Origin: Paraburkholderia phenazinium
GTDB taxonomy: Bacteria > Pseudomonadota > Gammaproteobacteria > Burkholderiales > Burkholderiaceae
Direction: 5' to 3'
DNA length: 64,000 bases
Assembly (NCBI RefSeq): GCF_900100735.1
Contig: NZ_FNCJ01000002.1
Location: forward strand, 372,001 to 436,000
Of this stretch, positions 37,637 through 46,062 are shown piece after piece (the stretch's first letter is position 1; each line of letters opens with the position of its first letter). The translations under genes and the position numbers were made by a program. Under the pieces are notes generated by a model, which worked only from the letters and a program-made list of their open reading frames with translations, was not told where the DNA came from and searched no databases.

Positions 37637-37792
37637 TCAGCCTGCGCGTGCGGGCGCCGCGAGGTGGGTATAGCGGTTCTGAGGCCGCGGCGACATGATG
37701 TTGAAGCCGTCGGCGTCTTCTTCCTCGAACCATTGCTGCAACTGATCCGCGATGCTCTGCGGCGTGCCCGCGGATACCCGGCTGGACGCAAG
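37637..37792 (-). pseudogene. NtaA-family monooxygenase C-terminal fragment
   Basis: About 50 codons read ASSRVSAGTPQSIADQLQQW and ADGFNIMSPRPQNRY. This is the conserved C-terminal segment of nitrilotriacetate/DszA-type monooxygenases (GTPxxIADxLxxWxxxxxADGFNI), as in the intact protein at 26167. The rest of the more than 400-residue protein is missing. It is a remnant of a second such gene. Confidence 0.6.
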
Positions 37793-38287
37793 GTCTTTGC
37801 CGGCGGTGAAAATGCCTAATCGCGACGGATTCGTTGCGGATCCACGACCTGGACGGCTTTGAATTGCGCTGAGGCTTGGCGTTACGCGCATTGCCGGTAG
37901 GGTTTTTGCTGCGTTTTCCGAAAACCAATCCACAAAAACTTGTTTGCGCTTGCTTATTGAGGTCTCTAGATTCATTGGTATAGCGATGAGTCGGCGGAGG
38001 TCCTATGGCCACACTTTCAGCGACGCTTATCTGGGGCGGACTTCGACATCCGGTGCGAAGCCTGCAGAACCAGTTGTCAAAACGCGTGCAAGTCACACCG
38101 GCTCCATCCTCAGACGAGCCATCGGCAACGGCCCATGGCGCGCAATCACTCGAGCGGCATGAACGCATTGCCGCTTACGCGCGCTGCGGTTATTTCCATA
38201 TGGAATACACCGCCGGTATGTTTGTCGTGCCGCTCGATATCCGACCAGAGTGACACTCGTGTCCCGCGCGCAAGCGGCGACGACACG
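37793..38287. other. Intergenic region with gene debris
   Basis: Short overlapping frames occur on both strands (for example 38005-38253 plus, reading ATLSATLIWGGLRHPVRSLQ). None has a recognisable product. It lies between two clear remnants and probably consists of decayed coding sequence. Confidence 0.35.
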
Positions 38288-38900
38288 ATGGAGAAAGTAA
38301 TGACCGAGGTTGTCGGGAAAGACCAGTCGCACAAGCGTCTCGCGTGGATTGCCGGGGTAGGGGCGAGTGCTGGACTAGGCGCTGCGCTCGCGCGCCGTTT
38401 CGCTCAGGAGCACGCTCGATGCGGCGATTTTCAATGCCGGCGGCGCGACGCGTGCCCCGACGCTCGAGCTGAGTGCCGAGCAGTTCGAAGCTGCGTGGCG
38501 TGTGACGACCCTCGGTGGTTTCCTGTTTGCCCAAGCGGCGTTGCGGCCCCTGCTGGCCGCGGGCCGGGGTTCGCTGTTGTTCACGGGTGCGACTGCTTCG
38601 CTGCGCGGGCGTCCGCCATTTGCGGCGTTTGCATCGGCCAAAGCGGGTTTGCGCTCACTTGCGCAGAGTCTCGCGCGCGAGTTTGGGCCGCAGAATATCC
38701 ATGTTGCGCATGTGGTGGTCGATGGCGGCATCGACGGCGAGCGCCTGCGTACGTCGGCGCCGCACCGGGTTGCCGAACGCGGGGAGGATGGCCTGCTCAA
38801 GCCGGCCGAGATCGCCGACGCCTATTGGCATCTCCATCAGCAAGGGCGCAGCGCATGGTCACAGGAAATCGATCTACGACCATTCAGCGAAACGTTTTAA
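38288..38900 (+). pseudogene. SDR gene with internal deletion and frameshift
   Basis: The N terminus LAWIAGVGASAGLGAALARR is a short-chain dehydrogenase cofactor site. After about 38410 the frame is lost and the rest continues in another phase: LDAAIFNAGGATRAPTLELS, GSLLFTGATASLRGRPPFAA, FASAKAGLRSLAQSLAREFG and WSQEIDLRPFSETF. About 50-60 residues that normally lie between these parts (second to fourth strands) are gone. The active-site Tyr is replaced by Phe (FASAK), as seen in some relatives of this subfamily. Confidence 0.75.
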
Positions 38901-38953
38901 GGTGAAACTTTCCCAACATGACGCCGGATGAGTTCCTGCTGCGCATGATGCTA

Positions 38954-38975
38954 ACGGCCGCGCGAGTGCGGCCGT
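38954..38975 (-). terminator. Porin gene terminator hairpin
   Basis: A perfect eight-pair stem (acggccgc/gcggccgt) with a six-base loop, 9 bases beyond the porin stop codon on the minus strand. Confidence 0.6.
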
Positions 38976-38983
38976 TGTTTCGC

Positions 38984-40192
38984 TTAGAAGCGGTGCGTGA
39001 TGCCGAAGATACCGGCGAGCTGGTGGTTGTTGGCCGAGTAAGCGCTGCCGTTGAGGTCGGCAACGGCCTGCTTGCCCGTCGAATCGACGCCCGAAGCCGT
39101 CTCATAGAAGCCGATCGCGTAGAGCGAAGTGCGCTTCGACAGCGAGTAGATCACGCCCAGGTTGAACTGGTTGTACTTCGCGCTGCCCAGGTTGTCTGCA
39201 CCGCTGTTGTGCGTGTAGATATACGCGCCGGCCAGCAGCAGCGACGGGTTCAACTGGTACTTGAGGTTGATTTCGCCCGAGTTGAAGGTCGCGGTGCCGC
39301 TCGTGTACTTCGGAGCCGGGATCGCGCCGACCGGGTTGCTGACCGTGCCCAGTTTCTGGAATTGCGTGTTCGAGTACAACAGGCCGACGGTTGCCGGACC
39401 GAATGCGTACGAACCGCCCGCCACGATGATCTGCTGCGAGCCGGCCGAAGCATAGCCGCCGAAGATCTTGTTGTTCATATTGTCGTTCGGGCTGCCCGTA
39501 GTCGGAGTCGACGGGGTCGACGAATTGCCCTGGTTGCCGAAGAACGAGTAGTACGGATCCTTAACGAACGTGTAGCCTGCACCGAGGCTGATCGGGCCGT
39601 TCTGATAGGAGACCGCCGCGTCCCAGATCGAATTCTGCGAGAAATTGCCCGCCACGCCGCCCAGGCTGTACAGCACGCCCGCTTGCAGGCCTTTGTAGTT
39701 CGGGCTCTCGTACTTGATCGAGTTCTGGATGCGGTTCGACGTATCGACGTTGTCGACGTCGCTCGCGCGCGTACCGTAGCCAAGACCCGAGGCAGCCCAA
39801 TCGGCGCCAGACGCGAACGACGAGGTCAGGTCGTTGCTGACCGAGTATTGGCGGCCGGCCGTGAGCGTACCCCACTGCTTGCTGCTCAAGCCGACGAATG
39901 CCTTACGGCCGAACTCGAGGCCACCTTGAGACAGCGTGCCCGTGCCGGTGGTGAAGCCGCTTTCGAGGTCGAAGATCGCCGCGAGGCCGCCACCCAGATC
40001 TTCCGTGCCCTTCAGGCCCCAGCGTGACGAGGTGCCTTGCGAGAGCGCGTACTCGTGCAGGCCTTTGACGTTGTTGTTGATCAGCAAACCCGTATCGACG
40101 ATGCCGTACAGCGTCACGCTGCTTTGCGCATGAGCTGCGCCAGCAAACGCGCCAAGTGCCAGTAGGGCCACCGAGGTCTTTTTCATGTTCAT
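38984..40192 (-). CDS. Gram-negative porin (Burkholderia OpcP/OmpC type)
   Basis: Outer-membrane trimeric porin of 402 residues. A Sec signal peptide MKKTSVALLALGAFAGAAHA is followed by the family start QSSVTLYGIVDTGLLINNN, then SRWGLKGTEDLGGGLAAIFD, GLSSKQWGTLTAGRQYS and the C-terminal strand HQLAGIFGITHRF with terminal Phe. It allows diffusion of small hydrophilic solutes. It is divergent from the NitT/TauT ABC genes, so it may be induced with them to admit sulfonates, although porins of this type are also plain housekeeping. ATG 40192 or 40186 would both give the signal peptide. Confidence 0.93.
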   Translation of the reverse strand: MNMKKTSVALLALGAFAGAAHAQSSVTLYGIVDTGLLINNNVKGLHEYALSQGTSSRWGLKGTEDLGGGLAAIFDLESGFTTGTGTLSQGGLEFGRKAFVGLSSKQWGTLTAGRQYSVSNDLTSSFASGADWAASGLGYGTRASDVDNVDTSNRIQNSIKYESPNYKGLQAGVLYSLGGVAGNFSQNSIWDAAVSYQNGPISLGAGYTFVKDPYYSFFGNQGNSSTPSTPTTGSPNDNMNNKIFGGYASAGSQQIIVAGGSYAFGPATVGLLYSNTQFQKLGTVSNPVGAIPAPKYTSGTATFNSGEINLKYQLNPSLLLAGAYIYTHNSGADNLGSAKYNQFNLGVIYSLSKRTSLYAIGFYETASGVDSTGKQAVADLNGSAYSANNHQLAGIFGITHRF

Positions 40193-40519
40193 TTTTTTCA
40201 CTTTGTTTGAGGAGGGATCTATCGCTCGCCTAGGGACGACATTCACGCCATCAGGCGGGGCGATGTTGTCGGCGCCAAATTAAATTTCCGTGAAAGTGGC
40301 CCAGGCCAAATTGCTTAGGGATAGAAAATTTCGCAATGTCTCGTTCTTGCAACAGTGTGCAGGCCCTACACCATGATTCGTCATGTTCTTATGGGCTTGC
40401 TCCTGAACGCCAAAAATAAGCAAAGCGCAATTTGTTTGTTGGAGCGTACGAGGACGAGGGCGATACTTGCCTGGCTGGTTGCACGCGCAACCGAAACCAT
40501 GCGGGAGATCTGAAACATC
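40193..40519. promoter_or_regulatory. Divergent promoter region, porin and ABC transporter
   Basis: Gene-free region of 327 bases between the porin and the NitT/TauT permease. It is AT-rich around 40270-40345. It must hold promoters for both directions. I could not assign a clear -35/-10 pair or regulator site by eye. Confidence 0.45.
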
Positions 40520-41581
40520 ATGTCCACCCAGCTCGAACCGGCCGCGGTCCGTGACGTGGCCGACGTGGAAGCGGCTGCACTAACGCGCCCCAAGCTGCCG
40601 CGCAGTGCCTTGATCACTGGGCTCGCCGCCCTGGCCTGGCTCGGCAGCGCGGCGCTGACGCAGTGGTGGCCGGCCGCCGACGAGTGGCCTTACACCGGGC
40701 AATTCATTGTGTTCAAAGTGGTGCTGGCGGCGTTCGCCATCGCTATTGCTGCGCTTGGCTGGCGCACTGGCGTGGATGGCACGCGTGAAGTCCGCAACGC
40801 GACATCTGGGTCGCGGGTCGAGACATGGGTTCGCGCAATGCCCTGGCTGCTCGCATTGGCGCTTGGCATCAGCGCGTGGGAAGTGTTGACTGCGCAACTC
40901 GAATGGTTGCCGCGGCCGTTCTTTGCTCCACCGCAGGCGCTGATCGGTGTGTTTGCGGAGGACAATCCGCGGCTCGGTTCGAGCGTCGCCCACTCGTTTG
41001 GCCTGCTGGCGTGCGGTTATGTGCTCGGTGCTGTCACTGGTTTCGTTACGGGCGTCAGTATCGGCTGGTCGAAGGCGGTGAGCTACTGGGTGCATCCGGT
41101 GCTGCGCCTTATTGGGCCGTTGCCGTCGACTGCGTGGCTGCCGCTCGCATTCTTTTTCTTTCCATCGAGTTTTAGCGCAAGCGTGTTCCTGATCGCGCTG
41201 GCTACCGCGTTTCCGGTGACCGTGCTGACATGGTCGGGCGTCGCGAGCGTCAACTCGGCCTACTACGACATTGCGCGCACGCTGGGCGCGAGGCCCGGCT
41301 TTCTGATTCTCCGGGTGGCGATCCCGGCCGCGTTGCCGTCGGTTTTCGTCGGTCTTTTCATGGGCCTTGGCGCATCGTTCTCGGTGCTGATCGTCGCCGA
41401 GATGATGGGTGTGAAGGCAGGCCTTGGCTGGTATCTGCAATGGGCGCAGGGTTGGGCCGCCTACGCGAACATGTACGCGGCGCTGCTCGTGATGGCCTTG
41501 ATGTGCTCGGGCCTCATCACGCTGCTGTTCCGCGTGCGCGACCGGCTGCTTGGATGGCAGAAAGGATTGCTCAAATGGTAG
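40520..41581 (+). CDS. ABC permease, NitT/TauT (sulfonate/nitrate) type
   Basis: Inner-membrane permease of 353 residues. An N-terminal extension with one or two extra helices precedes the conserved six-helix core, with HSFGLLACGYVLGAVTGFVT, LRLIGPLPSTAWLPLAFFFF and the EAA-like loop DIARTLGARPGFLILRVAIP. The family moves sulfonates, taurine, nitrate or aryl sulfates. It overlaps the ATPase gene by 7 bases and is cotranscribed with it and the binding protein. The first gene of the operon, so expression depends on the region before 40520. Confidence 0.9.
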   Translation: MSTQLEPAAVRDVADVEAAALTRPKLPRSALITGLAALAWLGSAALTQWWPAADEWPYTGQFIVFKVVLAAFAIAIAALGWRTGVDGTREVRNATSGSRVETWVRAMPWLLALALGISAWEVLTAQLEWLPRPFFAPPQALIGVFAEDNPRLGSSVAHSFGLLACGYVLGAVTGFVTGVSIGWSKAVSYWVHPVLRLIGPLPSTAWLPLAFFFFPSSFSASVFLIALATAFPVTVLTWSGVASVNSAYYDIARTLGARPGFLILRVAIPAALPSVFVGLFMGLGASFSVLIVAEMMGVKAGLGWYLQWAQGWAAYANMYAALLVMALMCSGLITLLFRVRDRLLGWQKGLLKW

Positions 41582-42405
41582 CCGTACCCGAAGTGTTAGC
41601 AGGAGCTGGGAGTGGGCGAGCACTACGTGGCGGCGCGCGAATCGACGTGCGTCATGTCAGCCACCAGTTCGCGCTGCGTGGCGCGACGCTGCCGGTGTTG
41701 CAGGACATCGACTTCGCCGTCGAGCCGGGTGAGTTCGTCGCCTTGCTGGGGCCGAGCGGTTGCGGCAAATCGACCTTGCTGCGGCTCGTCGCCGGCCTCG
41801 ACAAGCCGACGCAAGGCACGCTGCACGCGGATGGCGCCGCGATCGCCGGACCCGATCCGTCGCGGGTCGTCGTATTCCAGGACCCCACGCTGTATCCGTG
41901 GCGTACGGTGCGCGGCAATGTTGGCGTTGGCCCGCAGGCTCAGCGCCGCGGGCGCGGCTGGTGGCGTAATGCGCATCATGACGATACGCAGGATCGTGTC
42001 GACGCCGTACTGCAGCTCGTCGGTCTCAGCGAGTTTGCCGATGCGTTTCCCCACCAGTTGTCGGGCGGCATGGCGCAGCGCGTCGCGTTGGCGCGCGCCC
42101 TCGTCAACGATCCTGCGCTGCTGGTGCTCGATGAGCCATTCGGCAAGCTCGATTCGCTCACGCGTATGCGCATGCAGGGTGAACTGGCGCGCTTATGGCA
42201 GGACGCGCGCTTCTCGGTCCTGCTCGTGACGCATGACGTCGAAGAGGCACTACTGCTTGCTGATCGGGTCATCGTCTTCAGCGAGCGGCCGGCGCGTATC
42301 GTCGCGGAGGTTCGCAACGATGCACCGTATCCCCGGCATCGGGATGATCCGAAACTGGTCGCGCTGCGCCGCGAAGTGCTTGCGCAACTAGGTCTCGATA
42401 TCTGA
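41575..42405 (+). CDS. ABC ATPase, NitT/TauT type
   Basis: ATP-binding subunit of 276 residues, SsuB/TauB-like. Walker A is GPSGCGKSTLLRLVAGLD, the Q-loop VVVFQDPTLYPWRTVRGNV, the signature LSGGMAQRVALARALV, Walker B LLVLDEPFGKLDSLTR and the H-loop LLVTHDVEEALLLADRVIVF. The start ATG 41575 lies inside the permease stop region, indicating translational coupling. It powers the permease at 40520. Confidence 0.92.
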   Translation: MVAVPEVLAGAGSGRALRGGARIDVRHVSHQFALRGATLPVLQDIDFAVEPGEFVALLGPSGCGKSTLLRLVAGLDKPTQGTLHADGAAIAGPDPSRVVVFQDPTLYPWRTVRGNVGVGPQAQRRGRGWWRNAHHDDTQDRVDAVLQLVGLSEFADAFPHQLSGGMAQRVALARALVNDPALLVLDEPFGKLDSLTRMRMQGELARLWQDARFSVLLVTHDVEEALLLADRVIVFSERPARIVAEVRNDAPYPRHRDDPKLVALRREVLAQLGLDI

Positions 42406-42446
42406 AACAAAGCTACCTATAACATCGACCACACGACGAGAAAATA

Positions 42447-43481
42447 ATGACATTTGCCGACGATACCTCTCCTGCGAGCTACGCACGCCGCGCGTGGCTG
42501 CGCAAGACAGCCTGGGCGGCCGGGGCGGCAGCGCTTGGCGGCACTTCACTGGGTCTGGCGGTGCCGCTCGCATCCGCCCAAACACCGCTCAAGCCGCTGA
42601 GTCTTTCATGGAATGCAGGAGCGATCTGCACGGCGCCCGTCGCGGTAGCGGACAAGCAGGGCTTTTTCACCCGCCATGGCTTGCAGGTACAACTGATTAA
42701 CTTCTCCGGCTCGACCGATCAACTTCTCGAGGCGATTGCCACGGGCAAGGCCGACGCGGGTGTCGGCATGGCGTTGCGTTGGTTGAAGCCGCTGGAGCAG
42801 GGCTTCGACGTGAAGCTGACGGCCGGCATACACGGTGGCTGCATGCGGCTGCTGGCGACGCGCGCCTCGGGCATCGTCGACGTAGCCGGACTGAAAGGCC
42901 GCGTTGTCGGCGTGAGCGATATGGCGAGTCCGACCAAGAACTTCTTTGCGATCTTGCTGAAGAAGCAGGGCGTCGATCCCGAGACGGAGGTGAGCTGGCG
43001 GCAGTATCCGGCCAATCTGCTCGGCGAAGCGTTGAAAAAAGGCGAGGTCCACGCCATTGCGGATGGCGATCCGACCATCTGGAACATCCGCGAGTCGGAC
43101 CATCTATATGAAGTGTCGAACAACCTGTGCGGCGAGTATCAGGCGCGATCATGCTGCGTGCTCGGAGTACGCGGCTCGCTGATCCGCAAGGACCGGGCCA
43201 CTGCGCAGGCGCTGACCCAGGCGTTGCTGGAAGCAACCGAATGGACTGCCAACAATCCTGCAGAAGCAGCGGCGATTTTCTCGGTACACGCGCCGTCCGC
43301 AGATGTTAACCAGTTGACTGCGATGCTGAAGAGCCACACCGATCATCATCACCCGACGGGTGAGGCGTTCAGGAAAGAGATTGCGCTTTACGCCGACGAT
43401 CTGAAAGCGGTCAATGTGCTCAACAGCGGCACCGATTCAAACCGGCTCGCGACGCGGGTGTTTTCGGACGTGCTCGCTTAA
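42447..43481 (+). CDS. NitT/TauT-type substrate-binding protein
   Basis: Periplasmic binding protein of 344 residues. The N terminus has arginines ARRAWLRKTAWAAGAAALGG, a Tat-like or long Sec signal ending near PLASAQ. The core shows PVAVADKQGFFTRHGLQVQL, QLLEAIATGKADAGVGMALR and GLKGRVVGVSDMASPTKNFF. It is the sulfonate/aryl-sulfate-type family, with the ligand not fixed by sequence. Note the HTDHHHP cluster near residue 300. It is the third gene of the operon, 41 bases after the ATPase. Confidence 0.9.
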   Translation: MTFADDTSPASYARRAWLRKTAWAAGAAALGGTSLGLAVPLASAQTPLKPLSLSWNAGAICTAPVAVADKQGFFTRHGLQVQLINFSGSTDQLLEAIATGKADAGVGMALRWLKPLEQGFDVKLTAGIHGGCMRLLATRASGIVDVAGLKGRVVGVSDMASPTKNFFAILLKKQGVDPETEVSWRQYPANLLGEALKKGEVHAIADGDPTIWNIRESDHLYEVSNNLCGEYQARSCCVLGVRGSLIRKDRATAQALTQALLEATEWTANNPAEAAAIFSVHAPSADVNQLTAMLKSHTDHHHPTGEAFRKEIALYADDLKAVNVLNSGTDSNRLATRVFSDVLA

Positions 43482-43503
43482 GGCCTCGCAGGGCCTTGCA
43501 GGC

Positions 43504-43535
43504 CAGTCATGCTGGCATCGCCGCCGGCATGACTG
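43504..43535. terminator. Bidirectional terminator hairpin
   Basis: Inverted repeat cagtcatgc/gcatgactg (nine pairs) between the convergent binding-protein gene and dioxygenase gene. It can act on transcripts from both sides. Confidence 0.6.
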
Positions 43536-43567
43536 CGATATCTATATGCCCCAGCGGCGCACGGCAG

Positions 43568-44482
43568 TCAGAACGGCACGTCGCCTTCGATTGTCGTGCG
43601 GTAGAGCTTGCGGCGCAGATGATCCGGCGTGCCGGCCGCGAGATGCATCAGCGAGCGGTTGTCCCAGAACACCATGTCGCACTCCGCCCACACATGCCGG
43701 TAGAGATGCTCAGGGCGCACGCTGTGCGCGAAGATCTCTTCGAGCAATTGCTTGCTCTCGTCTTCAGGCAGGCCGATCACGCGGGTCGTGAAATGTTCGC
43801 TGACGAAGAGCGCCTTCCGGCCTGTCTCGGGATGGGTGCGCACGATCGGATGCACGACCGGCTTGACCTCTGCAATCTGCTCGGCCGACAGATTCGGCCG
43901 CCACGGACTGCGCTTCTGCAATTCCGCGTACTTCGCGAGGTAGGTATGCTCCGCGACGCGCCCCTCGACGGCATTGCGCAGATGAGCGGGCAGGGTGTCC
44001 CACGCGAGGTGCATGTTCGCAAACAAGGTATCGCCGCCTTCGCCTGGCAACTCCTGAGCGTGCAGCAGCGAACCGAGGCTCGGCTTTTCCTTGTATGAGA
44101 GGTCCGAATGCCAGAAATGGCCCGCGTCACCCAGACCAATCGGCTTGCCGTTTTCGACGATATTCGACACGACCAGCACTTCCGGATGTCCCGGGAGTTG
44201 GAACTGGTGCAGCACATGGATTTGCAGCGGCCCGAAGCGGCGGCTAAAGGCGATCTGTTGCTCGGGCGTGATGCGCTGGTCGCGAAACACCAGTACGTGG
44301 TGATCGAGGTGCGCGCGATGAATGCGCGCGAAGTCCTCGGCGGCCAGCGGTTGGCTCAGATCTAGGCCCAGCACTTCGGCGCCCACCGGGCCGCCGAAGG
44401 CACGGATTTCAACAGGCTGAGGGACCGCCGTGCCGAAACTGGCGGCCTGGGCGGGAACGGCGGAGTCGGAAGCAATCGTCAC
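43568..44482 (-). CDS. TauD/TfdA-family Fe(II)/2-oxoglutarate dioxygenase
   Basis: Dioxygenase of 304 residues. The iron ligands are H125 and D127 in HFWHSDLSYKEKPSLGS and a distal H280 in DNRSLMHLAAG; Arg295 is the likely 2-oxoglutarate anchor. Members hydroxylate the carbon next to the sulfur or oxygen of taurine, alkyl sulfates (AtsK) or phenoxyacetates. With the NitT/TauT transporter next door, a sulfonate or alkyl-sulfate substrate is likely. It is convergent with that operon and has its own promoter. Confidence 0.9.
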   Translation of the reverse strand: MTIASDSAVPAQAASFGTAVPQPVEIRAFGGPVGAEVLGLDLSQPLAAEDFARIHRAHLDHHVLVFRDQRITPEQQIAFSRRFGPLQIHVLHQFQLPGHPEVLVVSNIVENGKPIGLGDAGHFWHSDLSYKEKPSLGSLLHAQELPGEGGDTLFANMHLAWDTLPAHLRNAVEGRVAEHTYLAKYAELQKRSPWRPNLSAEQIAEVKPVVHPIVRTHPETGRKALFVSEHFTTRVIGLPEDESKQLLEEIFAHSVRPEHLYRHVWAECDMVFWDNRSLMHLAAGTPDHLRRKLYRTTIEGDVPF

Positions 44483-45060
44483 AGGTCACTCTTTGTTCAG
44501 TCCGAACGGAAGCGCCGGTCGCGGCGCGATAGGGCCAATCTACCGGCCCATACGGGCGAGAGCAACCAAGCAAATTCGATACGCTTATCTGCTGCGATGA
44601 TAAACCCGCTGCTGCATCGGCGCTTGCGTAACCCCTATTCAGGTTTGTCAAAGCGCCGCCAGAATAGTGGGGTGAAATTTTAGTGTCAGAGCGAGGAAGT
44701 GATTGGTGGCAGGTTGGATTATAAAAAGCGAAAATATTCCATTAGCATTTCCATGTCGATTAATCGTTAAAAAACGTCAAATATTCAAATAGTTATGCGT
44801 AATGAGTGCGTTTTTCAGGTTGCGGTATAAATAAAACTTTGGCAGAATTTTTTCACGGTGATTTAGTAAAATAATAAAGCGCATGGCGATATGGGTTGGC
44901 AAAAAAATGCATATCGACTAAACAGTGATTTAAAAAATAAGCGACAGAAATCGAAAGCGGGGACACAAACATTCCACGATGGTTCGCGGCGTCGAACCAA
45001 TCGTCCGCGCGGTCGCGTCGATCTCGGTCGAGCGCCGGGCGAATCCATAGTGGGGCGGCC
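44483..45060. other. AT-rich intergenic region before TOMM cluster
   Basis: About 578 bases without a supported gene. From about 44680 to 44950 the sequence is markedly AT-rich (for example aatatttcat-like runs and tataaataaaac near 44826), unlike the roughly 60-65% GC of its neighbours. It may hold the promoter of the FHA-kinase operon and suggests acquisition or a silencer-bound promoter. No terminal repeats or attachment site were seen. Confidence 0.5.
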
Positions 45061-46062
45061 ATGGCAACACTGAAGAACGAGGCTTCCGGAGAAGCGTGTC
45101 TGCTGCACGAGTACCACGTGTTCGGTCGCGACGCCGCACGCTGCGAAACCGTCATTCGCGATGCATCGGTCTCCCGGGTTCATGCCCATATCTGCTGGAT
45201 CGGCGGACAGTGGGAGCTTTACGACCACAGCAGCAACGGCACGTCGGTATCAGGCACGCTGCTGCGCAATGGCGAGCGCGCGGTCCTGAAACAAGGCGAT
45301 GTGATTCGCTTCGGCAAGCTGGGCGTCGCCCCATGGCGTGTCGATACGCTCGATGACCCGGCCGATACGCTCTGGCCGATATGCGGCCCAGTGCGGCCGA
45401 TCGTGCTCGAAGCGAGCCAGGTACTGCCCGCGAACACCACCCCGTCGATCACAATCTTTAGATCACCCGATGGCGAATGGCTCTGCGACGACACATCGCC
45501 GCCGCGCATCCTGCATCATGGCGACGAAGTATCCGCGGGAGACGCCGCCTGGCGCCTCGCGCTGGTGCGCAGCAGTTCGACGACCGTGCTTGCATTGCCC
45601 GCCGCTTTGGGGGCGCCGACGCAGCGGCTCGACTTCCTGGTTAGCCAGAACGAAGAGCACGTGCGTGCGCTGCTGTATATACGCGGCGGCACGGTCGATC
45701 TCGGCGAGCGCGCCCATCACTACAGCCTCGTCACGCTCGCGCGAGCCCGTTCCTTCGACATGCAGGCGGGCTACGAAACCGCCTCACAAGGCTGGCTCGA
45801 ACTCGACGAACTGGCGCGCATGCTCGGCATCGATCCATCCCATGTCAATGTGCAGATTCACCGCGCACGGGCCCAATTCGCCGCGCTCCCCGGACTCGAC
45901 GCCAGCCAGCTCGTCGAACGCCGGCGCGGCAGCGTTCGCTTCGGAAACTTTCCGTTTCGCATCTTTCGCGGCGAGCAGCTCGAGTGTCAATCGGTGTCGA
46001 GCGTGCTGCAGTACATCGACGTGTACGGCCTGACGCCAAACCTGGTCTTGCAACCCGCATGA
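45061..46062 (+). CDS. FHA-domain protein with winged-helix-like C terminus
   Basis: Cytosolic regulator of 333 residues. Residues about 18-90 form a forkhead-associated (phospho-threonine-binding) domain, with GRD at 22-24, SRVHAHICW from 38 and SSNGTSVSG from 58. A second beta-rich, FHA-like segment follows (about 100-180). The C-terminal part (about 195-333) resembles a winged-helix unit, LARMLGIDPSHVNVQIHRAR and RGSVRFGNFPFRIFRG. It overlaps the kinase gene by ATGA, so it is probably the phospho-dependent partner of the kinase. A role in controlling the TOMM genes is inference. Confidence 0.82.
   Translation: MATLKNEASGEACLLHEYHVFGRDAARCETVIRDASVSRVHAHICWIGGQWELYDHSSNGTSVSGTLLRNGERAVLKQGDVIRFGKLGVAPWRVDTLDDPADTLWPICGPVRPIVLEASQVLPANTTPSITIFRSPDGEWLCDDTSPPRILHHGDEVSAGDAAWRLALVRSSSTTVLALPAALGAPTQRLDFLVSQNEEHVRALLYIRGGTVDLGERAHHYSLVTLARARSFDMQAGYETASQGWLELDELARMLGIDPSHVNVQIHRARAQFAALPGLDASQLVERRRGSVRFGNFPFRIFRGEQLECQSVSSVLQYIDVYGLTPNLVLQPA

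Noticed and set aside
44835..44875. Sigma-54 promoter near ttggcagaattttttcac before the TOMM genes
   Set aside because: The GG and GC elements do not both fit at the required spacing, so it is only a chance resemblance.
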